NCBI GenBank assembly: GCA_965232985.1
Contig: CBDDRC010000009.1
Location: 1 to 64,000 of the forward strand
Origin: JADFDG01 sp965232985
GTDB lineage: Bacteria; Pseudomonadota; Gammaproteobacteria; Pseudomonadales; JADFDG01
Reading direction: 5' to 3'
Length of the DNA stretch: 64,000 nt
Shown: one piece after another, positions 1 to 7,250 of the stretch
Numbering within the stretch: the first letter of the stretch is position 1
How the letters are laid out: each line of letters starts with the position of its first letter
Notes under the pieces: model-generated
The model's input: only the letters and a program-made list of their open reading frames with translations
Database searches by the model: none
Told to the model about the DNA's origin: nothing
Position numbers and translations under genes: made by a program

Positions 1-123
1 GTCGCCATTGCCAACAAGCATGCGCGCCAGATCTGGGCGATGCTCGCACGCGACGAAGCCTACGATCCAGAGGCGTGGTTGAAACACCCGATGGTGCAGC
101 GGGCTGAACCTGCGCCGAAGTAG
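1..123 (+). pseudogene. C-terminal end of an IS110/IS1111-type transposase (cut by window edge)
   Basis: An open frame enters from the left edge and stops at a TAG at 121-123, giving 40 residues. The motif IANKHARQIWAMLARDE matches the end of the Transposase_20 domain of IS110-family transposases (family knowledge), where 'LANK.AR..WA.L.R' is conserved just before the C-terminus. The catalytic parts lie outside the window, so intactness cannot be judged; it may be a complete element that is merely cut by the window. The non-coding DNA after the stop is where IS1111-type elements keep their guide-RNA region. It lies next to an integron cassette, which is a known target class for one IS1111 subgroup. 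Confidence 0.72.
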
Positions 124-411
124 CGAAGCAACACCGCAGCAAGCAGTAAACCATTCAACGCCAGAGCGACAGTGTAGACAACGGGTCAGACCGACCCGGA
201 GAGAGCCTGACTAACCAGTTGGTTGCCAACACTTGCGCTGACTGATCCTCAGCACAAGGGCATCACCGAGCAACGAATGAGGCCTCCGGGTGCGGTTTAT
301 ACAGGGGTCCGAGTGCAGTAACTCACGCATTCAACAAGACCGTTTACGGAAATGCAGTCTGGCAATCGTTGCAAGCTGACGTGGCGTTGAGGGCGTGGAA
401 GTGCAATCAAA

Positions 412-466
412 CTGTTGTGGGTGTTGCCCACAGCAGCAGGCCTTGTCGTCCTGAAGGACGGCCTGC
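412..466. other. Tandem stable hairpins in non-coding DNA, candidate structured RNA
   Basis: Two adjacent hairpins are visible. The first pairs 412-421 with 427-436 (ten pairs including one G-T, five-base loop). The second pairs 436-441 with 461-466 and 447-451 with 456-460, closing a TGAA tetraloop with an internal bulge at 442-446. They share base 436, so they would stack or compete. No convincing coding frame covers them. They lie 3' of an IS110-family transposase, where such elements carry their guide RNA. Being an RNA gene is inference. Confidence 0.35.
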
Positions 467-517
467 CGCCATGGACAACACGCGACCGCAGGATGGGAAA
501 ACAGCGTCAAAGCGCAG

Positions 518-545
518 AAACAAAAGGCCCGGCAGATGCCGGGCC
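518..545 (-). terminator. Rho-independent terminator after the TIR gene
   Basis: The stem GGCCCGGCA/TGCCGGGCC (526-534 with 537-545) is followed, reading leftward, by TTTTGTTT. It lies 46 bases beyond the TIR stop codon and would end its transcript. The central CGGCAGATGCCG is identical to that of the atp-operon terminator at 19354-19371. Confidence 0.7.
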
Positions 546-590
546 AGAAATTCAATCAGGTGGGGTTGACGGGAAGTCTCTTACGGAATG

Positions 591-602
591 GTTATGCGCT
601 CA
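591..602 (-). repeat. Inverted repeat, right copy: probable attC R''-type core at the end of the TIR cassette
   Basis: GTTATGCGCTCA on the plus strand; read in the TIR direction it is TGAGCGCATAAC, and the TAA is the TIR stop codon. It is the perfect inverse of 1506-1517. GCATAAC fits the integron outer core RYYYAAC at six of seven positions. Stop codons buried in the first core of attC are typical of gene cassettes. The partner R' core further left is not visible, so the attC looks incomplete. Confidence 0.55.
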
Positions 603-1458
603 CGCGAGCAGCATTGACTAATTTTCTTGCCACTTCCTTCACACCAAGACTGGTTGAAAGACCAACCTTATCCGCAAGCCTTGGGCTGTACTCATACACC
701 GACCTTACATCTACGTTATGCCATACCGGAAGAATCACGTTTTTCTGCTCAAGAATTTCTCGCGTAAAAACCGAGTCAAACTCAGCCTTCGTCCATCCAC
801 CATTGGTTAGAAAGTTCGGGGACAGAAATAGAACACACTTTTTCGTCTCTTTCAGTCCCGCCTCTATGCTACAACGTAGGCTATCGCCCACTTTCAGCGA
901 ATATTCGTCATACCAAACAGGACACATTAACTTTGTCATCTCAATGGCTAGATCTCGGACGAAGACGTCCTTATCTCGGCTGTCGTGAGAGATGAAGGCC
1001 AATGGCTTCTCATGTTCTGATCGTGTTGCTGCATATGACCGGTCCTTGAGCGATATATACAGTCCGGTCGCTCTACCCATGCTCAATATTGTGGCTCGCT
1101 GTTCTGGGTCGATAACTTCATCTATGTAGAGTTGAACTCGCCCTGTAAACATCAGCGTTTCGTTAGACTGCTGGTCCGGGTCATTTGCAAGGCCGGCCAA
1201 CACTATGACCCCGTCGCCCTCTGGGCCAAGGACGCAGCGCTTAACTTCGGGCATAGATAGGATTGAAAATACCGCGCCTAGCAAATCCGGAAGCTGCGGA
1301 ACAAAAAAATACCAATACCTCGCATTAGCCTCGAAGTTATACGAAATTTTCGCGCGCACTTTTCCTATCTCAGACCCGCTCCGATCAGACAAACTCCAAT
1401 CTTTATGAATCGTTAGGTCCTTTGAATCAGAGTCAAAGTACTCTCTAAGGGTCGCCAT
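592..1458 (-). CDS. TIR-domain protein, probable integron gene-cassette product
   Basis: A 288-residue protein. Residues ~152-285 form a TIR domain: AFISHDSRDKD (first strand and box 1), PVWYDEYSLKVGDSL, then VLFLSPNFL and WTKAE, whose Glu226 sits where NAD-cleaving TIR domains place the catalytic glutamate. The N-terminal ~145 residues match no family I can name; they have beta-rich, non-membrane composition. Bacterial TIR proteins commonly act as NADase effectors of antiphage defence; that role is inferred here. The gene reads away from the integron integrase, is bracketed by a 12-bp inverted repeat of integron core type, has its own terminator, and appears more A+T-rich than its neighbours, all signs of transfer. 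No obvious partner sensor gene lies beside it in the window. Confidence 0.8.
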   Translation of the reverse strand: MATLREYFDSDSKDLTIHKDWSLSDRSGSEIGKVRAKISYNFEANARYWYFFVPQLPDLLGAVFSILSMPEVKRCVLGPEGDGVIVLAGLANDPDQQSNETLMFTGRVQLYIDEVIDPEQRATILSMGRATGLYISLKDRSYAATRSEHEKPLAFISHDSRDKDVFVRDLAIEMTKLMCPVWYDEYSLKVGDSLRCSIEAGLKETKKCVLFLSPNFLTNGGWTKAEFDSVFTREILEQKNVILPVWHNVDVRSVYEYSPRLADKVGLSTSLGVKEVARKLVNAARVSA

Positions 1459-1505
1459 CGCCTAATCCGTCCTCCGTGAACTATTGGGGATGCAGCTCAC
1501 TTTCC

Positions 1506-1517
1506 TGAGCGCATAAC
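1506..1517 (-). repeat. Inverted repeat, left copy: attI/cassette junction core
   Basis: TGAGCGCATAAC on plus; in the cassette direction GTTATGCGCTCA. The first seven bases resemble the integron core GTTRRRY, where the cassette would begin after the G. It lies 48 bases before the TIR start codon and 124 bases before the intI start, the expected position of the attI-cassette boundary. Confidence 0.55.
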
Positions 1518-1640
1518 GTATATTCGACCCCAAATTCGGGCTTTGGATTACATCAAGAATGGTGCCTAACCTCGGGACACTCTTGCAACTGCTTGTTTAG
1601 TCTACGGGGAAAGGGGCATGACGCCCCGCTTTCCCCGGGG
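1518..1640. other. attI-like region between cassette and integrase
   Basis: This is the non-coding DNA upstream of intI where attI must lie. It contains a second core-like GCCTAAC (GTTAGGC in cassette direction) at 1564-1570, a perfect match to GTTRRRY, and a small inverted repeat CCAAA/TTTGG at 1530-1546. Which of the two core-like sites is the crossover point is undecided; the inverted repeat flanking the cassette favours 1511-1517. I see no LexA box (CTGT-N8-ACAG), so SOS control of intI is not supported. Confidence 0.5.
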
Positions 1641-2639
1641 ATGAAAAACGACATGGAAGCCGACCCGAAGCTACTTGATCACGCGCGTGAACAGATCCGT
1701 CTGCGCCACTACAGTATCCGTACGGAAGAGTCATACCTCGGCTGGATGCGTCGTTTTATCCGTTTCCATCAATTCCGCCATCCGATGGATCTGGGGCCAA
1801 ACGAGGTCGAATCGTTTTTGAGCAGCCTCGTAATGGAGGGTGATGTCGCGTCCGCGACCCAAGCGCAGGCACTATCTGCCTTGCTCTTTATGTACCGTAT
1901 CGTCATTGGCGTTGATATGCCATGGCTCGACGAGATCGTCCGGGCGCGCCGGCCAAAGCGTCTGCCAACCGTCCTGACCGAGGACGAAGTCCGGCGTCTG
2001 CTGTCCAGGCTCGACGATGAGATGTGGCTGGTAGCAAGCGTCCTGTATGGCGGCGGCCTGCGCCTCATGGAGGCAATACGACTGAGAGTCAAAGACATTG
2101 ATCTTGAGCGGCACGCGATCACCGTTCGTTCCGGCAAGGGCGACAAGGATCGCAACACCGTTTTGCCTGATTCCCTGGTCACTGCGTTGCGTGCGCAGAT
2201 TGCACGTGTGCGCGAACAACATAATCTGGACATGGCTGCCGGCGTTGCGAACGTATATCTGCCGCACGGGCTGTCCCGCAAGTTTCCACATGCCCGCAAG
2301 GAGTTGGCCTGGCAATATATTTTCCCGGCAGAAAAGCTGGCGAAGGATCCGCGCGGCGGTGCCATAAGGCGGCACCATATTGACGAAAAGCGCGTGCAAC
2401 GTGCAATCAAACGCGCCACAAGGGAAGCCGGTATCGAGAAGCACGTCACACCGCACACGCTACGGCATTCTTTTGCAACGCATCTGCTCGAACGGGGAAC
2501 TGATATTCGCACAATCCAGGAGTTGCTTGGGCATTCGGACATCAGTACAACAATGATCTACACGCATGTCGTCGGGCGCATTGGCGGGCGCGGCGTACTC
2601 AGCCCGCTTGACCGCCTTGATGTGCTCACGCGCCGTTGA
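1641..2639 (+). CDS. intI: Integron integrase (tyrosine recombinase)
   Basis: A 332-residue tyrosine recombinase that inserts and excises gene cassettes at attI/attC. The N-terminal SAM-like core-binding domain starts with the IntI-typical RHYSIRTEESYLGWMRRFI. The catalytic set is complete: Arg141 (GGGLRLMEA), Lys166 (SGKGDKDR), His272 and Arg275 (HTLRHSFATHLL), His298 and nucleophile Tyr307 (MIYTH). The segment ~203-245 (VYLPHGL...AWQYIFP...RRHH) is the additional domain that separates IntI from XerC/D and is required for attC binding. The ATG at 1641 is chosen over an upstream TTG at 1593 because IntI proteins begin close to 'PKLLD'. No truncation or frameshift is seen. It is divergent from the TIR gene, the standard integron layout. 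Confidence 0.93.
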   Translation: MKNDMEADPKLLDHAREQIRLRHYSIRTEESYLGWMRRFIRFHQFRHPMDLGPNEVESFLSSLVMEGDVASATQAQALSALLFMYRIVIGVDMPWLDEIVRARRPKRLPTVLTEDEVRRLLSRLDDEMWLVASVLYGGGLRLMEAIRLRVKDIDLERHAITVRSGKGDKDRNTVLPDSLVTALRAQIARVREQHNLDMAAGVANVYLPHGLSRKFPHARKELAWQYIFPAEKLAKDPRGGAIRRHHIDEKRVQRAIKRATREAGIEKHVTPHTLRHSFATHLLERGTDIRTIQELLGHSDISTTMIYTHVVGRIGGRGVLSPLDRLDVLTRR

Positions 2640-2859
2640 ACGTATAAACACCCCCCCCGGCGCCCTGAGGCGGCCCACAAACACCGCCAGAGCCGGCGGC
2701 CTGAAAAAGGTGTTTCTGGCCCCGCAGGGGTCGGAGACGTGAGGAAAGTCGCCTTAACCCTTTCCGAAATCCTGCCATCGTCATATCGTTACGCTTCCGC
2801 CCGGCACTTGCCGGATGAGTGCGTAACCCCGCCCCCGCAGGAAGTATTGAAAGAAGCCC

Positions 2860-4089
2860 ATGGATTTCGCTCAGTTCTGGACCGAACTTACGGCCCGCCC
2901 CGACTTCTGGGGTTTCGTCTCGATTCCCATCGTTGCAGCGGTCGTTACGTGGGTACACGTGTGGATGGCGATGCAGATGGTCTTCTGGCCGCTCGAATTC
3001 ATCGGCATCCCGCCATATCTGGGTTGGCAGGGAATTATCCCGCGCAAGGCGCGCAAGATGGCCGGCATCGTCGTCGACAAGTCGCTGGTCAAGCTCGGTT
3101 CGCTTGACGAATTTTTTACCGAAATGGAGCCCGAGAAAATTGCCGCGCATATGGCAGCAGCGGTGGGTAGCCGTGTCGAGGAATTCACTGACGAAATCAT
3201 GGCTGAACGCAACCCTGTCCTTTGGGAAAATTTGCCGTCCATTGTCAAGCAGCGCGTTTATACCCGTGTTCGCAAACAGATTCCGGTCGTGATGGATTCT
3301 CTGATGCGCCAGATGCACGGAAACATCAATGACCTTGTCGATATCAAATCACTTGTTATCAAGCTGCTTGACCAGGACAAGGCGTTGATGGTGCGTATGT
3401 TCAAGGAGGTGGGCGAAAACGAGATTCGCTTTATCATCAATGTCAGCTTCTGGATCGGCCTTGGCTTCGGATTCCTGCAGATGATCATGTGGTATTTCAT
3501 ACCATGGCATGCGGGCTTGCCGCTTTACGCTTCCGTACTCGGTCTGGCGACCAACTGGATCGCGCTCAATATGGTCTTCCGCCCACTGAACCCGGTGAAG
3601 ATCGGTCCCTGGCAACTGCACGGTGTATTCCTCAAGCGGCAGGCACAAGTGGCTGATCATTACGCCATGCTGACCACAACAGAGATGCTCACCGTCGGCA
3701 ATATCATGAAAGAGATTCTCACCGGGGATCGTGCACATCGCACGCACTTGCTCATCAAGAAGGCGATGAGCCCGCTGATCGATTCAGTGCCGGTGCGCAC
3801 GGCAGCGCAAATGACCATGGGCCCCAGCGGTTACGCGCAACTGCGCAACACCATTGCCGCGAAAGCTGCGCATATGTCGATGGGGCCGTTGAGTGAGCCG
3901 GCCTTCAACAAGGAACGTGGGCGGGTGCTTGAGAAAATCCTTTCCGAGCGGATGAAGGCGCTCTCATCCGCTGAGTTTCAGGACATGCTGCGCCCGGCCT
4001 TCCAGGAAGATGAATGGATCTTTCTGGTGCTGGGTGCCGTTACCGGCCTGCTTGCCGGCACGCTGCAACTGATGGTTGGCTTTCACTGA
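2860..4089 (+). CDS. DUF445 family membrane protein
   Basis: A 409-residue protein of the DUF445 family (function unknown). A hydrophobic segment near residues 20-45 and another around 195-245 bracket a long soluble helical region, and a final hydrophobic stretch closes the C-terminus (FLVLGAVTGLLAGTLQLMVG). The duplicated motif 'G..ATNWIAL.M.F.P' that marks this family is seen at LGLATNWIALNMVFRPL. It stands alone, convergent with the RND efflux operon 17 bases downstream. The 220 bases before it, after intI, hold only short G+C-rich hairpins and no gene I can support. Confidence 0.8.
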   Translation: MDFAQFWTELTARPDFWGFVSIPIVAAVVTWVHVWMAMQMVFWPLEFIGIPPYLGWQGIIPRKARKMAGIVVDKSLVKLGSLDEFFTEMEPEKIAAHMAAAVGSRVEEFTDEIMAERNPVLWENLPSIVKQRVYTRVRKQIPVVMDSLMRQMHGNINDLVDIKSLVIKLLDQDKALMVRMFKEVGENEIRFIINVSFWIGLGFGFLQMIMWYFIPWHAGLPLYASVLGLATNWIALNMVFRPLNPVKIGPWQLHGVFLKRQAQVADHYAMLTTTEMLTVGNIMKEILTGDRAHRTHLLIKKAMSPLIDSVPVRTAAQMTMGPSGYAQLRNTIAAKAAHMSMGPLSEPAFNKERGRVLEKILSERMKALSSAEFQDMLRPAFQEDEWIFLVLGAVTGLLAGTLQLMVGFH

Positions 4090-4106
4090 TCGAGTCGCTG
4101 CCGGTT

Positions 4107-7100
4107 TCACGCTTGTGCTGCCTGCGGCGCTGATCGCGCTACCTTGAACCAGGCCGCATACATCGCCGGCAACGTCAGCAACGTCAGCGCGGTCGCCACT
4201 ATCAACCCGCCCATAATGGCCACCGCCATCGGGCCCCAGAACGTGCTGTGCATCAAGGGGATCATCGCCAGCACGGCGGCCGCTGCCGTGAGCATGATCG
4301 GCCGGAAGCGACGCACCGCCGATTCAACAATCGCCGTCCAGACATCAACGCCACGGGCAATGTCCTGTTCGATCTGGTCGATCAGGATCACCGAGTTGCG
4401 GATGATCATGCCGTTGAGCGCGACGATACCAAGCGTGGCAACGAAGCCCATCGGTTTACCGAGGATCAGCAACGTCATCACCGCACCGATGATACCGAGC
4501 GGGCCGGTGAGGAACACCAGCATCGCGCGCGAGAAGCTCCGCAGTTGCAGCATCAGCAGCGTAAAAATGATGAACAACATCAGCGGCACTTTGGCAATGA
4601 TTGAATCAGTACCTTTCTGCGACTCGGCAAGCGCGCCGGACATTTCAATCCGATAACCCGGAGCAAGTTTTTCCCGCAGCGGCTCGAGTTGCTTTAGCAG
4701 GCGCGCGGCGACGGTAGCGCCCTGCGCGCCTTCGACGACATCGCCCTGCACAGTGATGGCGAAGTTGCGATTATGCCGCCAGAGCACCCCGGGCTCCCAG
4801 GTGAACTGCATGCGTGCGACCTGGGTTACCGGAATCGAGACGCCCGATGCCGTCGGCAGATAGGCGCCGGTGAGCGCTGCCATGTTGTCGCGTTCATTTG
4901 CCGGCTGCCGCAGCACGATGTCGATCAATTTATCGCCTTCGCGATACTGGTCGATGGCCTGGCCGGAGAGAAACATCGCGCTGGCGGTGGCGAGACTCTG
5001 CGTGGTGACGCCCAGCGCACGAACCCGACTCTGGTCCATATCCAGCCGCATCATCTTAACCTGCTCGTTCCAGTTGTCGTTGACGCCGACCATATCGGCG
5101 TCAACGCTGAATGTCGTCTTCACCTGGTCTGCCAGCAGACGCACTGTCTGCGGATCCGGGCCCATCACACGGAACATGACCGGGTATGGGACCGGCGGTC
5201 CGTTCGGCAGCAACACCACTCGCGTGCGCGCTTCCGGAAATTCCTGCTCAAGAATGCGTGGCAGCGCGAGGCGCACACGCTCACGGCTTTCCATGCTGGC
5301 AGGCAGAACGATTATTTGTGCGAGGTTGTTTTGCGGCAGTATCTGGTCCATCGGCAAGTAGAAATGGATCGCACCCCTGCCAATGAACGTCGTCACTGAT
5401 TCGACGCCGGCTTCCTTTGCCATGCGTGCCTCGAAACGCGTTGCAACCTCTTCGGTATTGGTAATGGAGGAGCCTTCCGGCAGCCATAGCTCAACCATGA
5501 TTTCCGGGCGACTGGAATCGCCAAAGAACTGCTTGTCGACCACCTGCAGGCCAACGACACCGAGTAGCAACGCAAAAATAGTGGCGCCTATCGTTTGCCA
5601 ACGATTGGCAATACACCAGTCGACCGTCGTGCGCACGCGCACGTAGAACGGCGAATTGAAGAGTTCACGCAATTCTATGCCTGCGCCGGTTCCACCGCTG
5701 TCGTGGGTATGTTCGCGCAGCAGCTTGTAGCCCAAATACGGCACGAAGTAGACGGACACAACCCAGGAAATTAACAACGCCGACATGGTCACAGCGAAGA
5801 TCGGGAAAGTGTATTCGCCGACCGACGAATCAGCGAGGCCGATTGGCAGGAAACCGGTAGCGGTAATCAGTGTGCCGGTAAGCATCGGCATGGCAGTGGC
5901 GGTGTAGGCATAGGTGCTGGCGCGCAGCCGGTCATAACCTTCCTCGAGCTTACGCACCGTCATCTCGACGATGATGATCGCATCGTCAATCAACAAGCCC
6001 AGGGCGATGATCAGCGAGCCGAGCGAAACCTTGTTCAGACCAATTTCCCAGCGCTCCATGACCAGAAAAGTGACGGCGAGCACGGTCGGAATGGACAGTG
6101 CGACCACCAGGCCGGGCCGCGGATCCATCCGCCAACCAAAGCGGCGCGAGTCATCGCGATGCAGGCCCAGTGCAAGGAAGCTGACCAGCAACACAATGAT
6201 CAGGGCCTCTGCCAAAGTACGCAGAAATTCGCGCACGGACAGCGATACTGCTGCCGGCTGATCCTGCACCTGCTCCATCTCGATACCAACCGGCAGCGAT
6301 GCGCGCAAGCGCGTAGCAGTACTGCGCAACTGCTTGCCCAGCGCAATGATGTCGCCACCTTTGGCCATGGAGATGCCCAGGGCGATCACCTCTTTGCCGT
6401 TGTGGCGGACTTTTGGTGTGGGCGGGTCGGCATAGCCGCGCTCTATTTTCGCGATGTCTCCCAGGCGGAAATTTCGGCCGGCGAAGCGCAGCGGCAACGC
6501 CTTGAGGTCTTCGATTGCATCGATCTGGCCATCAATGCGCACCTGGATATCATCGCCAGGCGCGTGCAGAACGCCGGCATATGCGACACCATTCTGGCTA
6601 TTGATGGCGCCTATTAACTGGTATACATCCATGCCCATGCGGGCAAGTTTCTTCTGCGAAATTTCGACGTAGATCTTTTCGTCCTGCACGCCGACCAGTT
6701 CGACCTTGGCGACGTCTGGCACACGCAGCAATTCCTGGCGCACGAAATCCGCGTAGTGCTTCAACTCTGCTCGTGAATGGCCGTCAGCGGACAGCGCGTA
6801 TATCACCCCGTATACGTCACCGAATTCGTCATTGAAGAACGGGCCCTGCACGCCGGGCGGCAATTCACCCTTCATGTCGCCGATTTTCTTGCGCGCCGTA
6901 TACCAGAGTTGGGGAATATCGTCGGGCGACCCTGAATCGCGCAACTTGAGGAAGATGGTGGTCTCGCCGGGTTTGGAGTAACTGCGTATCTCATCGACGT
7001 GCGGCACTTCTTGCAGCGTGCGCTCCAGCTTGTCGGTGACCTGTTCACTCATCTGCATGGCGGTAGCGCCAGGCCAGAATGCCTGTACCAGCATCACACG

Positions 7101-7250
7101 AATGGTAAACGGCGGATCCTCGTCCTGGCCGAGCTGGAAATAGGCGAAGATGCCGGCGAGTAGTAGTGCCGCCAGCAGGTAAACCGTGATCGCCGGATTC
7201 TCGATGGCGATCCGGGAAAGATTGAAGCGCTCATTCGTCGAGATGCTCAC
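4107..7250 (-). CDS. RND efflux transporter, inner-membrane pump subunit
   Basis: A 1047-residue resistance-nodulation-division permease, proton-driven, expected to export hydrophobic compounds from inner membrane or periplasm through a tripartite complex. Twelve transmembrane segments are arranged as 1+5, large periplasmic loop, 1+5. The TM4 motif LGLLIDDAIIIVEM holds the paired aspartates of the proton relay. The start (NFLSRIAIENP-like, then LGQDEDPPFT) and 'SKPGETTIF' resemble the TriC-like branch rather than AcrB itself. It overlaps the membrane-fusion gene by four bases and is last in a tetR-MFP-RND operon; no outer-membrane channel gene is adjacent, so a shared TolC-type channel is inferred. 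The substrate cannot be told. Confidence 0.9.
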   Translation of the reverse strand: MSISTNERFNLSRIAIENPAITVYLLAALLLAGIFAYFQLGQDEDPPFTIRVMLVQAFWPGATAMQMSEQVTDKLERTLQEVPHVDEIRSYSKPGETTIFLKLRDSGSPDDIPQLWYTARKKIGDMKGELPPGVQGPFFNDEFGDVYGVIYALSADGHSRAELKHYADFVRQELLRVPDVAKVELVGVQDEKIYVEISQKKLARMGMDVYQLIGAINSQNGVAYAGVLHAPGDDIQVRIDGQIDAIEDLKALPLRFAGRNFRLGDIAKIERGYADPPTPKVRHNGKEVIALGISMAKGGDIIALGKQLRSTATRLRASLPVGIEMEQVQDQPAAVSLSVREFLRTLAEALIIVLLVSFLALGLHRDDSRRFGWRMDPRPGLVVALSIPTVLAVTFLVMERWEIGLNKVSLGSLIIALGLLIDDAIIIVEMTVRKLEEGYDRLRASTYAYTATAMPMLTGTLITATGFLPIGLADSSVGEYTFPIFAVTMSALLISWVVSVYFVPYLGYKLLREHTHDSGGTGAGIELRELFNSPFYVRVRTTVDWCIANRWQTIGATIFALLLGVVGLQVVDKQFFGDSSRPEIMVELWLPEGSSITNTEEVATRFEARMAKEAGVESVTTFIGRGAIHFYLPMDQILPQNNLAQIIVLPASMESRERVRLALPRILEQEFPEARTRVVLLPNGPPVPYPVMFRVMGPDPQTVRLLADQVKTTFSVDADMVGVNDNWNEQVKMMRLDMDQSRVRALGVTTQSLATASAMFLSGQAIDQYREGDKLIDIVLRQPANERDNMAALTGAYLPTASGVSIPVTQVARMQFTWEPGVLWRHNRNFAITVQGDVVEGAQGATVAARLLKQLEPLREKLAPGYRIEMSGALAESQKGTDSIIAKVPLMLFIIFTLLMLQLRSFSRAMLVFLTGPLGIIGAVMTLLILGKPMGFVATLGIVALNGMIIRNSVILIDQIEQDIARGVDVWTAIVESAVRRFRPIMLTAAAAVLAMIPLMHSTFWGPMAVAIMGGLIVATALTLLTLPAMYAAWFKVARSAPQAAQA

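Larger units (their letters stand above)
1..590 (+). mobile_element. Right part of a probable IS110/IS1111-family element; right boundary not resolved
   Basis: The transposase tail (1-123) is followed by 468 bases without a convincing gene up to the end of the TIR gene at 592. The stretch holds several hairpins (412-436, 436-466, 526-545) but no obvious second gene. In IS1111-type elements the long non-coding end lies 3' of the transposase and encodes a guide (seek/bridge) RNA. The true right end could lie anywhere from about 300 to 590. It cannot be fixed without the left end or an empty site. Confidence 0.4.

Noticed and set aside
331..555. A 74-residue leftward frame with Cys-rich start, TTG at 555
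   Set aside because: It covers the terminator stem and the hairpins, has no ribosome-binding site and no family; more likely a chance frame in IS non-coding DNA.
480..591. A complete attC with both R'' and R'
   Set aside because: Only the R''-like GCATAAC is found; no GTTATGC-type partner follows within about 120 bases. The attC may be interrupted.
1564..1570. A second perfect integron core GTTAGGC in the attI region
   Set aside because: Kept only as a possible inner site. It lies outside the inverted repeat that frames the TIR gene and has no partner, so not annotated as the crossover point.
1458..1640. SOS (LexA) control of intI
   Set aside because: No CTGT-N8-ACAG-type box was found in the upstream region.
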